From Candidatus Gastranaerophilales bacterium (GTDB lineage Bacteria > Cyanobacteriota > Vampirovibrionia > Gastranaerophilales > Gastranaerophilaceae): a stretch of DNA of 64,000 nt. Location: NCBI GenBank assembly GCA_944323285.1, contig CALURV010000024.1, positions 164,893-228,892 of the forward strand, read 5' to 3'. Position numbers and translations under genes: made by a program. Below the pieces are notes generated by a model that worked only from the letters and a program-made list of their open reading frames with translations, searched no databases and was not told the origin of the DNA. Below are positions 18,011-26,065 of this stretch, piece by piece (within the stretch, counting starts at the first letter, position 1; the number at the start of each line of letters is the position of its first letter).

Positions 18011-18138
18011 TGTTAATACTCTTTCTACTTAATATAATTAATTACTCTCTATGTTTATAATAAAGTTTTTTTTTAGTGAAATTGCCTTCGATGTTACAAA
18101 ACTTAATATTATTAATATAAAATTTATCTAATATAAGG

Positions 18139-18167
18139 TTTAAAACTTGCCATGAATAGGGTATAAT
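18139..18167 (+). promoter_or_regulatory. candidate promoter for hpf
   Basis: A perfect TATAAT (18162-18167) lies 17 bases after TTTAAA (18139-18144), a weak -35. It is 32 bases upstream of the hpf start codon. Confidence 0.55.
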
Positions 18168-18199
18168 ATCTTAGTACATAGTTTATGGAGGCTAAATAA

Positions 18200-18565
18200 A
18201 TGCGCATTACAGTTAACGGGCGTAACATTGAAATCACCGATGCTATTAGAGCTTATGCAGAAGAAAAAATTGGTAGAGTTATGAATCATTATGATCAAAT
18301 TCAATCGATAGAAGTTGTTCTTAATGTAATTAAAAATCCGTCAGTTTCTCAAAGTCATACAGCTGAAGTTTTATGCAAATTCACATCCGGTTCGGTTAAA
18401 GCAGAGGAAAGTGCCGAAACAATGTACGCAAGTATTGATTTGGTTGCTGATAAAATTAACAGACAAGTAAAAAAATTCAAGGAAAAACAAATTAAATCAT
18501 CTAAAAATGCATCAATTAGAACTGATGTTAAAGAAGATGTTGAAGAAGAAGTTGCAGCGGAATAA
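18200..18565 (+). CDS. hpf: ribosome hibernation promoting factor (short form)
   Basis: This 121-residue protein matches the HPF/YfiA fold: MRITVNGRNIEITDAIR, a YAEEKIGRVMNHYD helix, and KAEESAETMYASIDLVADKI. It binds the 30S decoding centre and blocks translation in stationary phase. The C-terminal dimerisation domain of long HPF is absent; only a short acidic tail follows. A GGAGG site precedes the ATG. Terminator shared with leuD on the other strand. Confidence 0.95.
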   Translation: MRITVNGRNIEITDAIRAYAEEKIGRVMNHYDQIQSIEVVLNVIKNPSVSQSHTAEVLCKFTSGSVKAEESAETMYASIDLVADKINRQVKKFKEKQIKSSKNASIRTDVKEDVEEEVAAE

Positions 18566-18583
18566 GTTTTCTATTAGGAAATT

Positions 18584-18612
18584 ATAAAAAAGCCCTTAAA
18601 AGGGCTTTTTTA
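18584..18612. terminator. bidirectional terminator between hpf and leuD
   Basis: AAAAAAGCCCTT pairs with AAGGGCTTTTTT around AA. T-runs are present on both strands, and the convergent genes hpf and leuD end on either side. Confidence 0.92.
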
Positions 18613-19101
18613 TTGCAATAATTTATCTTTAGTATAATTTATTAAACCTCCGGTATTAATTAGCTTTTGAATTTCTACTGGAAATTTTTCACATTCATAT
18701 TCATTCCCGGTTGTAAGATTTTTTACTATTCCTGAATTTAGATTGAATTCTAAAATATCATTTTTTGAAGTTTCATCAGGAAGCGTTTTATTTTCAAGAA
18801 TAGCAAGACCAATATTTATAGCATTCCTATAAAATATCCTTGCAAAACTTTTCGCAATAACAAGCTGTATACCGGAAGCTTTTATTGCAATAGGAGCATG
18901 TTCTCTGGAACTGCCACATCCAAAATTTTCACCCGCAACAATTATGTCACCTTCTTTAACATCTGATGCAAAAGACACATCAATATCTTCAAGGCAATGT
19001 TTTGCTAATTCTTCTTTTGAAGATGTATTTAAATATCTTGCCGGTATAATAACGTCAGTATCAACATTATCAGCGTATTTCCATACTTTTCCTTTTTCCA
19101 T
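18610..19101 (-). CDS. leuD: 3-isopropylmalate dehydratase small subunit
   Basis: LeuD forms the swivel subunit that, with LeuC, isomerises 2- to 3-isopropylmalate in leucine synthesis. The 163-residue protein contains [16 protein letters not shown], the active-site [13 protein letters not shown] and [15 protein letters not shown], all typical. No leuC is in the window. Homoaconitase-type small subunits share this pattern, so the substrate could be broader. Confidence 0.9.
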   Translation of the reverse strand: MEKGKVWKYADNVDTDVIIPARYLNTSSKEELAKHCLEDIDVSFASDVKEGDIIVAGENFGCGSSREHAPIAIKASGIQLVIAKSFARIFYRNAINIGLAILENKTLPDETSKNDILEFNLNSGIVKNLTTGNEYECEKFPVEIQKLINTGGLINYTKDKLLQ

Positions 19102-19194
19102 TTTTACTTTACATCCTATTAAATCTGTTTTATACTTAAATTATACATTACATGTTTGAAATGTTAATAGCACTAAAAAAAGGAGATGTAAATG

Positions 19195-19389
19195 ATGGAA
19201 ATGATAGGCGAAACAGCAGGACAAATCTGGAATTATTTAAATGAAAATGGAGAAACTACATTAACAAAAATGAAAAAAGATTTGGACTTAAAAGCAAACT
19301 TTGCTGAATTAGGTTTAGGCTGGCTTGCTAGAGAAGGCAAAGTTGAAATGACTAAAAAAGGTACTTCTACTAACGTAAGATTAGTTTAA
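19195..19389 (+). CDS. small winged-helix protein (DUF2582-like)
   Basis: About 64 residues, starting MEMIGETAGQIWNYL, then TLTKMKKDL, ELGLGWLAREGKVEM and a short strand end. This is the pattern of the DUF2582 winged-helix family. Either of two adjacent ATGs (19192, 19195) could start it; AGGAG is 9 bases from the second. It has its own terminator. It is probably a DNA-binding or regulatory protein of unknown target. Confidence 0.8.
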   Translation: MEMIGETAGQIWNYLNENGETTLTKMKKDLDLKANFAELGLGWLAREGKVEMTKKGTSTNVRLV

Positions 19390-19402
19390 TCGTTTTATTA
19401 TT

Positions 19403-19437
19403 AAAAAAGTCCGGTTATAAACAAACCGGACTTTTTT
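19403..19437 (+). terminator. terminator after the winged-helix gene
   Basis: AAAAAAGTCCGGTT pairs with AACCGGACTTTTTT around ATAAACA. Confidence 0.95.
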
Positions 19438-19502
19438 GTGAGAATTTTTTTTATTTTTTTGTAATAATAAGAATAACAATTATTATATAAAGGTAAATAT
19501 AG

Positions 19503-20726
19503 ATGGAAACAATTAATATTAAAGAAGAATTTTTACAACAAGCATCTGTTTTAGCTAGAGGAGCAGAGGTGCTTCCTGGTGGAATTGAAGAACTTGCGCT
19601 AAAATTACAAAAATCAAAAGAAGAAAATAAACCTCTAAGAATAAAACTAGGTATGGATCCATCTAGACCGGATTTGCATCTGGGGCATACAGTTGTAATG
19701 AGAAAAATAAAACAATTTCAAGACTTAGGTCATAAAATAATACTAATTGTTGGTGGTGCAACTGGCATGATTGGTGATCCATCAGGAAAATCAGATACTC
19801 GTCCAAGTTTAACAAAAGAACAAGTTGAAAGAAATGCTAAAACATATTTTGATCAAATATCAAAAGTTGTAGATGTTAATAAGGCTGAAATTAAAAACAA
19901 TGCAGACTGGTTATATAATTTAAATTTTATTGATATGTTAAAACTTGCATCAAAAGTAACTGTTGCACAAATAATGACAAGAGATGATTTTGCAAAAAGA
20001 TTTGCTGAAAATAGACCGATTTCTGTTCATGAATTTTTCTATCCTTTAATGCAGGCTTATGATTCTGTAGTTGTTGACGCAGATATTGAACTTGGCGGAA
20101 CTGACCAAAGATTCAATAACCTACTTGGAAGAGAAATTCAAAGCGCTTATGGAAAAGAACATCCTCAAATGGTAATTCTACTACCATTACTTGAAGGAAC
20201 AGACGGCATTCAAAAAATGTCAAAATCTTTTCCTGAACATTGCATAAGTCTTACTGATTCTCCAAAAGATATGTATGGCAAATTAATGTCTATTTCAGAC
20301 AATTTAATTGCAAAATATTTTGCTCTATTAACAGATATTTCAAATGAAGAACTAAAACAAATTGAAGAAGATTTAAAAACAAAAAATCCACGTGACTTAA
20401 AGATGAAATTAGCATATATGATAACAGAAATGTACAATGGAAAAGATGCAGCAATAGAAGCCGAAAACAACTTTATTAAAGTTGTTCAAAATAAAGAAAT
20501 TCCTGATGATATTCCGGAAGTTAAAATTACTGATGATATTTCATTGCTCGATTTTATTTCCAATTTTGATAAATCATTATCTAGAAGTGATATAAAAAGA
20601 CTTGCTTCTTCTGGAGCTATAAAGGTAAATTCAGAAAAACAAATAAATCCAAATACAATTATTAATAAAACTGATGTTCCTGTTGTAATACAGTATGGAA
20701 AAAGAAAATTTATAAAAGGAATATAA
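19503..20726 (+). CDS. tyrS: tyrosyl-tRNA synthetase
   Basis: TyrS charges tRNA-Tyr. The 407-residue class I synthetase has the HIGH-type HLGH in PDLHLGHTVVMRK, GDPSGKSDTRP and the KMSKS loop in GIQKMSKSFPEHC, with a C-terminal S4 domain (about 345-407). It is the bacterial type related to TyrZ. The cysE gene begins right after its stop, so the two form an operon. No T-box leader is seen in the short upstream region. Confidence 0.97.
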   Translation: METINIKEEFLQQASVLARGAEVLPGGIEELALKLQKSKEENKPLRIKLGMDPSRPDLHLGHTVVMRKIKQFQDLGHKIILIVGGATGMIGDPSGKSDTRPSLTKEQVERNAKTYFDQISKVVDVNKAEIKNNADWLYNLNFIDMLKLASKVTVAQIMTRDDFAKRFAENRPISVHEFFYPLMQAYDSVVVDADIELGGTDQRFNNLLGREIQSAYGKEHPQMVILLPLLEGTDGIQKMSKSFPEHCISLTDSPKDMYGKLMSISDNLIAKYFALLTDISNEELKQIEEDLKTKNPRDLKMKLAYMITEMYNGKDAAIEAENNFIKVVQNKEIPDDIPEVKITDDISLLDFISNFDKSLSRSDIKRLASSGAIKVNSEKQINPNTIINKTDVPVVIQYGKRKFIKGI

Positions 20727-21386
20727 ATGAGATTAATAAGAAAAGTTATTTCTCAAATAAAAGAGGATATACAAACAATTTACGAAAAAGACCCTGCTGC
20801 AGAAAATATAATAGAAGTTCTATTTTGTTATCCGGGGTTACATGCTCTTATATTGCATAGAATCGCTCATAAACTGCTCTATTGGAAAATTCCTTTTATT
20901 CCAAGATTCATTTCCAACATATCAAGATTTTTAACAGGTATAGAAATTCATCCTGCAGCAAGAATTGGAAGAAGGTTTTTTATAGACCATGGTATGGGGG
21001 TAGTTATTGGTGCGACTACAATAATTGGTGATGATGTCCTTTTATATCAAGGAGTTACCCTTGGTGGTACAGGAAATGAGCATGGAAAAAGACACCCAAC
21101 TTTGGGTAATAACATTGTTGTTGGCTCAGGGGCTAAAGTTTTAGGTAATATTGAGATTGGTTCAAATTCAAGAATTGGAGCAGGTTCTGTTGTAATAGAT
21201 AATGTTCCTGAAAATTCAACTGTTACAGGTGTTCCTGGTAGAATTGTACGACAGAAACTACTAATTCAAGGACAATTAATGCACAATAGGATTCCCGACC
21301 CTGTTACCTGCCAATTAAACAGATTAAAATATGAAATGGAAGATTTAAAAGAACAAATTGAAGAACTGAAAAGAGGTAGAGAATAA
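20727..21386 (+). CDS. cysE: serine O-acetyltransferase
   Basis: CysE makes O-acetylserine, the cysteine precursor. The 219-residue protein has an N-terminal helical part and a left-handed beta-helix of hexapeptide repeats with [20 protein letters not shown] and QGVTLGGTG, the acyl-CoA site. It has a charged coiled tail ([16 protein letters not shown]). The length fits the short cyanobacterial/Gram-positive type. The ATG directly abuts the tyrS stop. Confidence 0.96.
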   Translation: MRLIRKVISQIKEDIQTIYEKDPAAENIIEVLFCYPGLHALILHRIAHKLLYWKIPFIPRFISNISRFLTGIEIHPAARIGRRFFIDHGMGVVIGATTIIGDDVLLYQGVTLGGTGNEHGKRHPTLGNNIVVGSGAKVLGNIEIGSNSRIGAGSVVIDNVPENSTVTGVPGRIVRQKLLIQGQLMHNRIPDPVTCQLNRLKYEMEDLKEQIEELKRGRE

Positions 21387-21400
21387 TCTACCTCTTTTTT
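21370..21400 (+). terminator. terminator overlapping the end of cysE
   Basis: AAGAGGTAGA pairs with TCTACCTCTT around GAATAA and ends in a T-run. The left arm and loop lie inside the last codons and stop of cysE. Confidence 0.92.
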
Positions 21401-21426
21401 TATTAATGAATTGACTAGTAATTATA

Positions 21427-22032
21427 CTACATTTTCTTTCCACCATTAAATAGCCAATTACCAAGCGCTACAAACGGACTTGCTATGAGCGCTAATCCTT
21501 GTACTATGATGTTACCACTTCCTTCTTCTTCATCTAAATCACACATAGCTGCTAATAAATCTTCTTGGCTTGTAGAATCACAATTACCCCAAGTTAATAC
21601 TTTTTGATTTTCAACACCAGCATTATCTCTGGTATTTTCTCTAATAAATGTTTCTAAATCACCGCCAAGTTCTGATTCTATTAATTGTCTTGCTACTGAT
21701 CTTAATTGTGTATCATCACCACTTTCACTGACTAATTGTCCATACCTTGTTTGAGTCGTCATCTCGCTCAATAATTCTTCATATGCAGCCATTGCTTTAT
21801 CTTCTTTACCATTTGCCAAATACGAACAAATATTTGAAATTTTAGTTTCTATTGCAGCATCTCGCCCTGAATATGCAATTTCATATGATTCCTTTGTATC
21901 TGTATAGTCATACTTGTTATCTAAATAATCTGTATTGTATAGACTTGCTGCAGTTACACCTCCACTTTGTGTATATGTACTTGCAGAAGAACTACCACTT
22001 AGAAAACTACCATTTTGAAATGATACTGTCAT
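21427..22032 (-). CDS. uncharacterised protein with N-terminal VSF motif
   Basis: This 201-residue protein starts MTVSFQNGSFLSG, is rich in Ser, Thr, Tyr and acidic residues, has helical central segments (about 55-130) and ends in a hydrophobic stretch (IIVQGLALIASPFVALGNWL) followed by GGKKM. No signal peptide is present. A strong GGAGG site lies before the ATG. The family is not recognised. The motif and C-terminal hydrophobic helix suggest a tail-anchored or exported protein, but that is inference. Confidence 0.7.
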   Translation of the reverse strand: MTVSFQNGSFLSGSSSASTYTQSGGVTAASLYNTDYLDNKYDYTDTKESYEIAYSGRDAAIETKISNICSYLANGKEDKAMAAYEELLSEMTTQTRYGQLVSESGDDTQLRSVARQLIESELGGDLETFIRENTRDNAGVENQKVLTWGNCDSTSQEDLLAAMCDLDEEEGSGNIIVQGLALIASPFVALGNWLFNGGKKM

Positions 22033-22144
22033 ACCTAACCTCCAATATGAAACTATAACCTAAACTACCCACATATATATAAAAACAATTTAGGCTCTCA
22101 AATTTACCTTAATATATAATTTCTTAATATTTTTTAATAAAATA

Positions 22145-22708
22145 TCAAAATGATTGTAAAATTATTCCACCTAATGCTCCGGATAATATAACTAAAAGTG
22201 GATTCTTTTTCATAAATGAAAAAGGTATTATCAATAAAATAAATAAAATAATTGCTTTATAATCTAATTGCAGAGATGAAATGTGTATATTATCAGAAGA
22301 AGAAACTATCTGTACAAAAAGCTGTAATCCTATTGAAGTCAATAACGCACACGAAGCAGGACGCAGACCTAAAAAAATATCATTAATAAAAAAACAAGAT
22401 TTAAATTTATTAAAAATTTTAATTATAGTAACTGTAAATATAAAAGGGGCAAAAACTATAGCTGTAGTTGATAATATAGAACCAATAATTCCGGCAGTCG
22501 TATAACCTGTATATGTAGCCATATTTATACCGATTGGTCCTGGTGTTATATTTGACACTGCTATCATATTTGTCAATTCATCTACAGTAAACCAATTATA
22601 CTGTTTTTGTATATAGTACAAAAAAGGTAGTGCAGCATAGCCGCCACCTAATGCAAATATACCTATTTTTAAAAATTCATATGTTAATAAAAAATATAAT
22701 TTAAGCAT
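22145..22708 (-). CDS. chromate transporter, C-terminal-type half (CHR)
   Basis: This 187-residue membrane protein has about six hydrophobic segments and the CHR signature GGGYAALPFLYYIQ, then PGPIGINMATYTGY. CHR proteins move chromate or another anion. Single-domain CHR proteins usually come in pairs of opposite topology, and here the partner gene overlaps by 8 bases upstream. The physiological substrate is not shown by sequence. Confidence 0.9.
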   Translation of the reverse strand: MLKLYFLLTYEFLKIGIFALGGGYAALPFLYYIQKQYNWFTVDELTNMIAVSNITPGPIGINMATYTGYTTAGIIGSILSTTAIVFAPFIFTVTIIKIFNKFKSCFFINDIFLGLRPASCALLTSIGLQLFVQIVSSSDNIHISSLQLDYKAIILFILLIIPFSFMKKNPLLVILSGALGGIILQSF

Positions 22709-23249
22709 CTTTTGTGCCCTCTACTTTTGAATGCAGTAGAGCAAGAAGGGCTGAAACAATTATTATTATAGTAGGAGAAACCGGCAAAATAATTAATGAT
22801 ATTAAAATAAAAAAATACATAAAATATGTAAATTTTGAATTTACACTCTTTCTCCAAATATCCTTTATTGTTATTAAAATTAAAACAATAACAGATATTC
22901 TAATCCCCCAAAATGCATTATGTACTATTGGATTATTAACCACAGATGTTAATAAATTTGCAAGTATAATAATACTAATAAATGATGGAGTAATAATTCC
23001 AAGTATTGCCATTATTGCTCCTAAAATTTTCCTTGCTTTATATCCTGAAAAAATAGCAATATTTCCTGCTATAATTCCTGGAATACACTGACTCATCGCA
23101 AAATAATCAACTAGTTCGTCTTCTGTTAACCATTTTCTTTCTTCGACAATATATTTCTGAAGTAATGGTATAATTACATATCCACCGCCAAGTAATTGAA
23201 TTCCAATTATAAAAAATATTTTATAAATATCAAATAACTTCACATTCAT
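22701..23249 (-). CDS. chromate transporter, N-terminal-type half (CHR)
   Basis: This 182-residue partner of the downstream CHR protein has GIQLLGGGYVIIPLLQKYI, ERKWLTEDELVDYFAMSQ and PGIIAGNIAIFSGYKA. Together the two would form one two-domain transporter. The gene is first in the two-gene operon. No regulator sits nearby. Confidence 0.9.
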   Translation of the reverse strand: MNVKLFDIYKIFFIIGIQLLGGGYVIIPLLQKYIVEERKWLTEDELVDYFAMSQCIPGIIAGNIAIFSGYKARKILGAIMAILGIITPSFISIIILANLLTSVVNNPIVHNAFWGIRISVIVLILITIKDIWRKSVNSKFTYFMYFFILISLIILPVSPTIIIIVSALLALLHSKVEGTKDA

Positions 23250-23344
23250 TTCATTATTATCACATAAATAAATGACAACTACAATTATCTTGAATTCGTT
23301 TAAAATAAGCGAAAAACGGGAATACTACAATTGTAGGAGATTGT

Positions 23345-23857
23345 ATGAGAAAAGTATTACTGCTTGATTACAACAATAGACCAATTAATATATGCAGTTG
23401 GAAACGTGCATTAGTTTTATTACTGAAGGGTAAAGCTCGGAATGCAAGGCTCTTAAATGATATAGAAAGTATGATTAAAGTAGAAAACTTTCTGATCCCG
23501 CTTGTAATTAAATTAAATTATAATTTGGCAGTTCAATATAAAGAACTGCCATTTTGTCGAGAAAATATACTTGTTCGTGATGAATTTGTATGTCAATATT
23601 GCGGTAAAAAATTTCCACCCGAAGAACTCACGCTTGACCATGTCTATCCAAAATCAAGGTTAGGACCAGATATATGGGAGAATATTGTTGCTTGCTGTAA
23701 AGAATGCAATCAGAAAAAAGCTGACAGAACCCCAAAAGAAGCAAGAATGAAACTGCTTAGAAGACCATATAGACCAAAGGATTATCTAAAATTTGAATTA
23801 AAGAAATATCCTGAAGATATTGTAAAACATTGGCAAGAATATTTTGAAGCATCTTGA
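23345..23857 (+). CDS. HNH endonuclease
   Basis: This 170-residue protein has an N-terminal beta part (VLLLDYNNRPINICSWKRAL, LLKGKAR) and an HNH domain at about 75-125 with two CxxC zinc pairs (CQYCG, CKECN) and the LDHVYPKSRLGP active site. This architecture is a free-standing family widespread in cyanobacteria and relatives, not tied to introns. It is a single gene with an AGGAG site. A 12-bp palindrome, CTACAATTGTAG (23323-23334), lies just upstream. Confidence 0.9.
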   Translation: MRKVLLLDYNNRPINICSWKRALVLLLKGKARNARLLNDIESMIKVENFLIPLVIKLNYNLAVQYKELPFCRENILVRDEFVCQYCGKKFPPEELTLDHVYPKSRLGPDIWENIVACCKECNQKKADRTPKEARMKLLRRPYRPKDYLKFELKKYPEDIVKHWQEYFEAS

Positions 23858-23870
23858 TCAAATTATTCTT

Positions 23871-24689
23871 CTATAATAGAATCTCTCTATACATTTCCCG
23901 AGAATAAAGTCCTAAATTTTTAAAATCATCGGCATTATAATGATCCGAATCAAAAAATTTAAAATTTTTTCTTAATTCATAGTCATCAAAATTAAAACTA
24001 TCCCTCGATAGACCTCTCATAAAAAGTTTAAACATTGATTTATTATAAGATAAAATAGAATTATATCTATCATTAGTAAAAAATGATTTAAATCTGCTTT
24101 TTGCACCTGAAACACTATCTGTGAAACCAAGCCATGAGTCAATTACAATTAAATCTCTTTCATCTTGCGTATTTTTATCCAAAGAAGTTACAACAAATGA
24201 ATGATCGATAGGATATGTATTTTTATATACACATTCTCCTGTTTTTTTATCAACATAAGATAACTCTAAAGCTAATGATACTCTTTTGGAATTATAGAAT
24301 CCGTTTGCAGCCAATGCTGCTAATACTGCCATTGCACACTCTTGACAATTCCCAGCTTTTAACAATTTAAGACTCTGTAGAGTAGATACATATAAAGCAC
24401 CATTATTTTTATTATTTGCTATTGATCTATATTTATTACGATTTTTTGCAACTTCTCTGATTGCCAATATTTTAGTATCTACTTTCTTTAATAATTTTCT
24501 AAATACTAAATCTTTTTCTGTTCCGGCCTCTTTTTGATTACCAGACAAATAGAATTCATCTATATAAGAAGAACTTAACACTGGAAAAACTTGCCTGGCA
24601 CGACGTTGAATATCATCTGCTTTCCTTATGTTTTTATTTCTCGATTTAAAAGATATATTCCTATTTAAGTTTGGATAATACAATTTCAT
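23871..24689 (-). CDS. papain/transglutaminase-like Cys-His-Asp protein with ISF motif
   Basis: The preferred start is the ATG at 24689 (an in-frame TTG at 24767 would add 26 residues). This puts the Ile-Ser-Phe motif at residue 12, as in other proteins here. The C-terminal half has GNCQECA, then PIDHSFVV, then LIVIDSWLGF. This gives a candidate triad Cys141, His189, Asp210 in the longer numbering, a papain/transglutaminase-like order. A shorter protein at 38430 has the same spacing. Protease, deamidase or transglutaminase activity is possible. No signal peptide is seen, and the ribosome site is weak for either start. Confidence 0.65.
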   Translation of the reverse strand: MKLYYPNLNRNISFKSRNKNIRKADDIQRRARQVFPVLSSSYIDEFYLSGNQKEAGTEKDLVFRKLLKKVDTKILAIREVAKNRNKYRSIANNKNNGALYVSTLQSLKLLKAGNCQECAMAVLAALAANGFYNSKRVSLALELSYVDKKTGECVYKNTYPIDHSFVVTSLDKNTQDERDLIVIDSWLGFTDSVSGAKSRFKSFFTNDRYNSILSYNKSMFKLFMRGLSRDSFNFDDYELRKNFKFFDSDHYNADDFKNLGLYSREMYREILL

Positions 24690-24820
24690 ATTCAAATAAA
24701 ACACATAAAAAATTTTTGTGTCATTTAAATTATCTAAATTTATATAATCATTCTTTAATTTCAACAATTAGTTATTTTTTTGATTAAGAAGAAAATCTAT
24801 ACTATTAAAAAGGAATAATT

Positions 24821-25480
24821 ATGAGAAAAAAGATATTAATTGTAACAACAAACTATTCTGATATAAATAGTGGGATACAAACAGGTGTTTGGTTTGAAGA
24901 GTTTGCTGTACCATTTATAATTTTTAAAGCAACTAACTATAATATTATTGTAGCAAGTCCAAAAGGGGGAGAATCTCCGATTGATATAAACAGTCTTTCT
25001 TGTTCTAACCCTATGGAATGGGATGAAACAGCAAAATATTTGAGAAATACTGAGAAGTTATCAAATATTAATTATAAATTATTCGATGCAATATATATAC
25101 CTGGCGGGCATGGGCCTATGTTTGATTTGCCCAAAAATAAAATACTTAAAAATATTATTGAATATATGTATTCTAATAATAAAGTAATTTCTGCTGTATG
25201 TCATGGAGTTGTCGGCCTTATTTCAGCTACCGATGAAAAAGGCAATTCTATACTAAAAGATAAATATGTAACTTCTTTTACAAATAAAGAAGAACAAATT
25301 GTTAAAATGAAAGAATTTATGCCTTTTTTATTGCAAGATAAAATAATAAAACTTGGTGCTAATTTTGTTGAAGAAAAACCCTGGAGTGAACATGTTGAAA
25401 TTAGTTATAACATTATTACTGGGCAAAATCAAAATTCAGCACAACTTGTAGCTGAAAGTGTTATTTCATTGCTTAACTAA
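24821..25480 (+). CDS. DJ-1/PfpI-family protein (Hsp31-like)
   Basis: This 219-residue protein has the class I glutamine amidotransferase-like fold, with the nucleophile elbow AVCHGVVGL (Cys near residue 128), IYIPGGHGPMFDLP and a late WSEHVEIS. Such proteins act as glyoxalase III or holding chaperones against methylglyoxal damage. The pattern fits the YhbO/Hsp31-like group rather than true amidotransferases. It converges on hisB without a gap. Confidence 0.85.
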   Translation: MRKKILIVTTNYSDINSGIQTGVWFEEFAVPFIIFKATNYNIIVASPKGGESPIDINSLSCSNPMEWDETAKYLRNTEKLSNINYKLFDAIYIPGGHGPMFDLPKNKILKNIIEYMYSNNKVISAVCHGVVGLISATDEKGNSILKDKYVTSFTNKEEQIVKMKEFMPFLLQDKIIKLGANFVEEKPWSEHVEISYNIITGQNQNSAQLVAESVISLLN

Positions 25481-26065
25481 CTATAAAACACCTTTTGTTG
25501 AAGGTATTTTATCTAAATTCTTTTCATCAAAAGATACAGCTATTTTTAAAGCTCTTGCAAATGATTTAAATACAGCTTCAATTATATGATGAGTATCAAC
25601 ACCATCTAACATTTTAATATGTATTGTCATTAATGCTGCTTGCGCAAAACTTGAGAAAAAGTGAGGAAGAATAACTGTTTCAAAATCTGAAGTTTTCTCA
25701 TCCTTTACACAAACATCAACTTTAGAAAATACTCTGCCTGAAATATCAACCACACTCAAAACTAATGCTTCATCCATCGGAAGAATTTTTTCACCATACC
25801 TAACAATACCTTTTTTATCTGCTAAAGCTTCAGTTAACGCTGAACCTAAAGTAATAGCTACATCTTCTACAATATGGTGGTTATCATTATCGTGTGATAT
25901 TACATCTATATCTATATCAAAGTTAGCATGATGAGCAAGTTGTTCTAACATATGATTAAAAAATTTAATTCCTGTATTAATTTTATGTTGACCATTTCCA
26001 TCTATATTTAATTTTACGGTAATTTCTGTTTCTTGCGTTTTCCTAATTTTGACAGATTGTCTCAT
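25481..26065 (-). CDS. hisB: imidazoleglycerol-phosphate dehydratase
   Basis: HisB dehydrates imidazoleglycerol phosphate in histidine synthesis. The 194-residue monofunctional enzyme has the metal-binding HMLEQLAHHANFD, DNHHIVEDVAI and THHIIEAVFKSFA segments. The upstream gene, a HisC-HAD fusion, overlaps its start by 23 bases, so the enzymes for consecutive steps are co-translated. Other his genes are outside the window. Confidence 0.97.
   Translation of the reverse strand: MRQSVKIRKTQETEITVKLNIDGNGQHKINTGIKFFNHMLEQLAHHANFDIDIDVISHDNDNHHIVEDVAITLGSALTEALADKKGIVRYGEKILPMDEALVLSVVDISGRVFSKVDVCVKDEKTSDFETVILPHFFSSFAQAALMTIHIKMLDGVDTHHIIEAVFKSFARALKIAVSFDEKNLDKIPSTKGVL

Noticed and set aside
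19440..19502. T-box or other leader control of tyrS
   Set aside because: The gap between the preceding terminator and tyrS is about 65 bases, too short and without a T-box sequence.
23323..23334. 12-bp palindrome CTACAATTGTAG before the HNH gene as an operator
   Set aside because: Single copy, overlapping the ribosome-site region, in very AT-rich DNA; no regulator is linked. It is noted only in the HNH entry.
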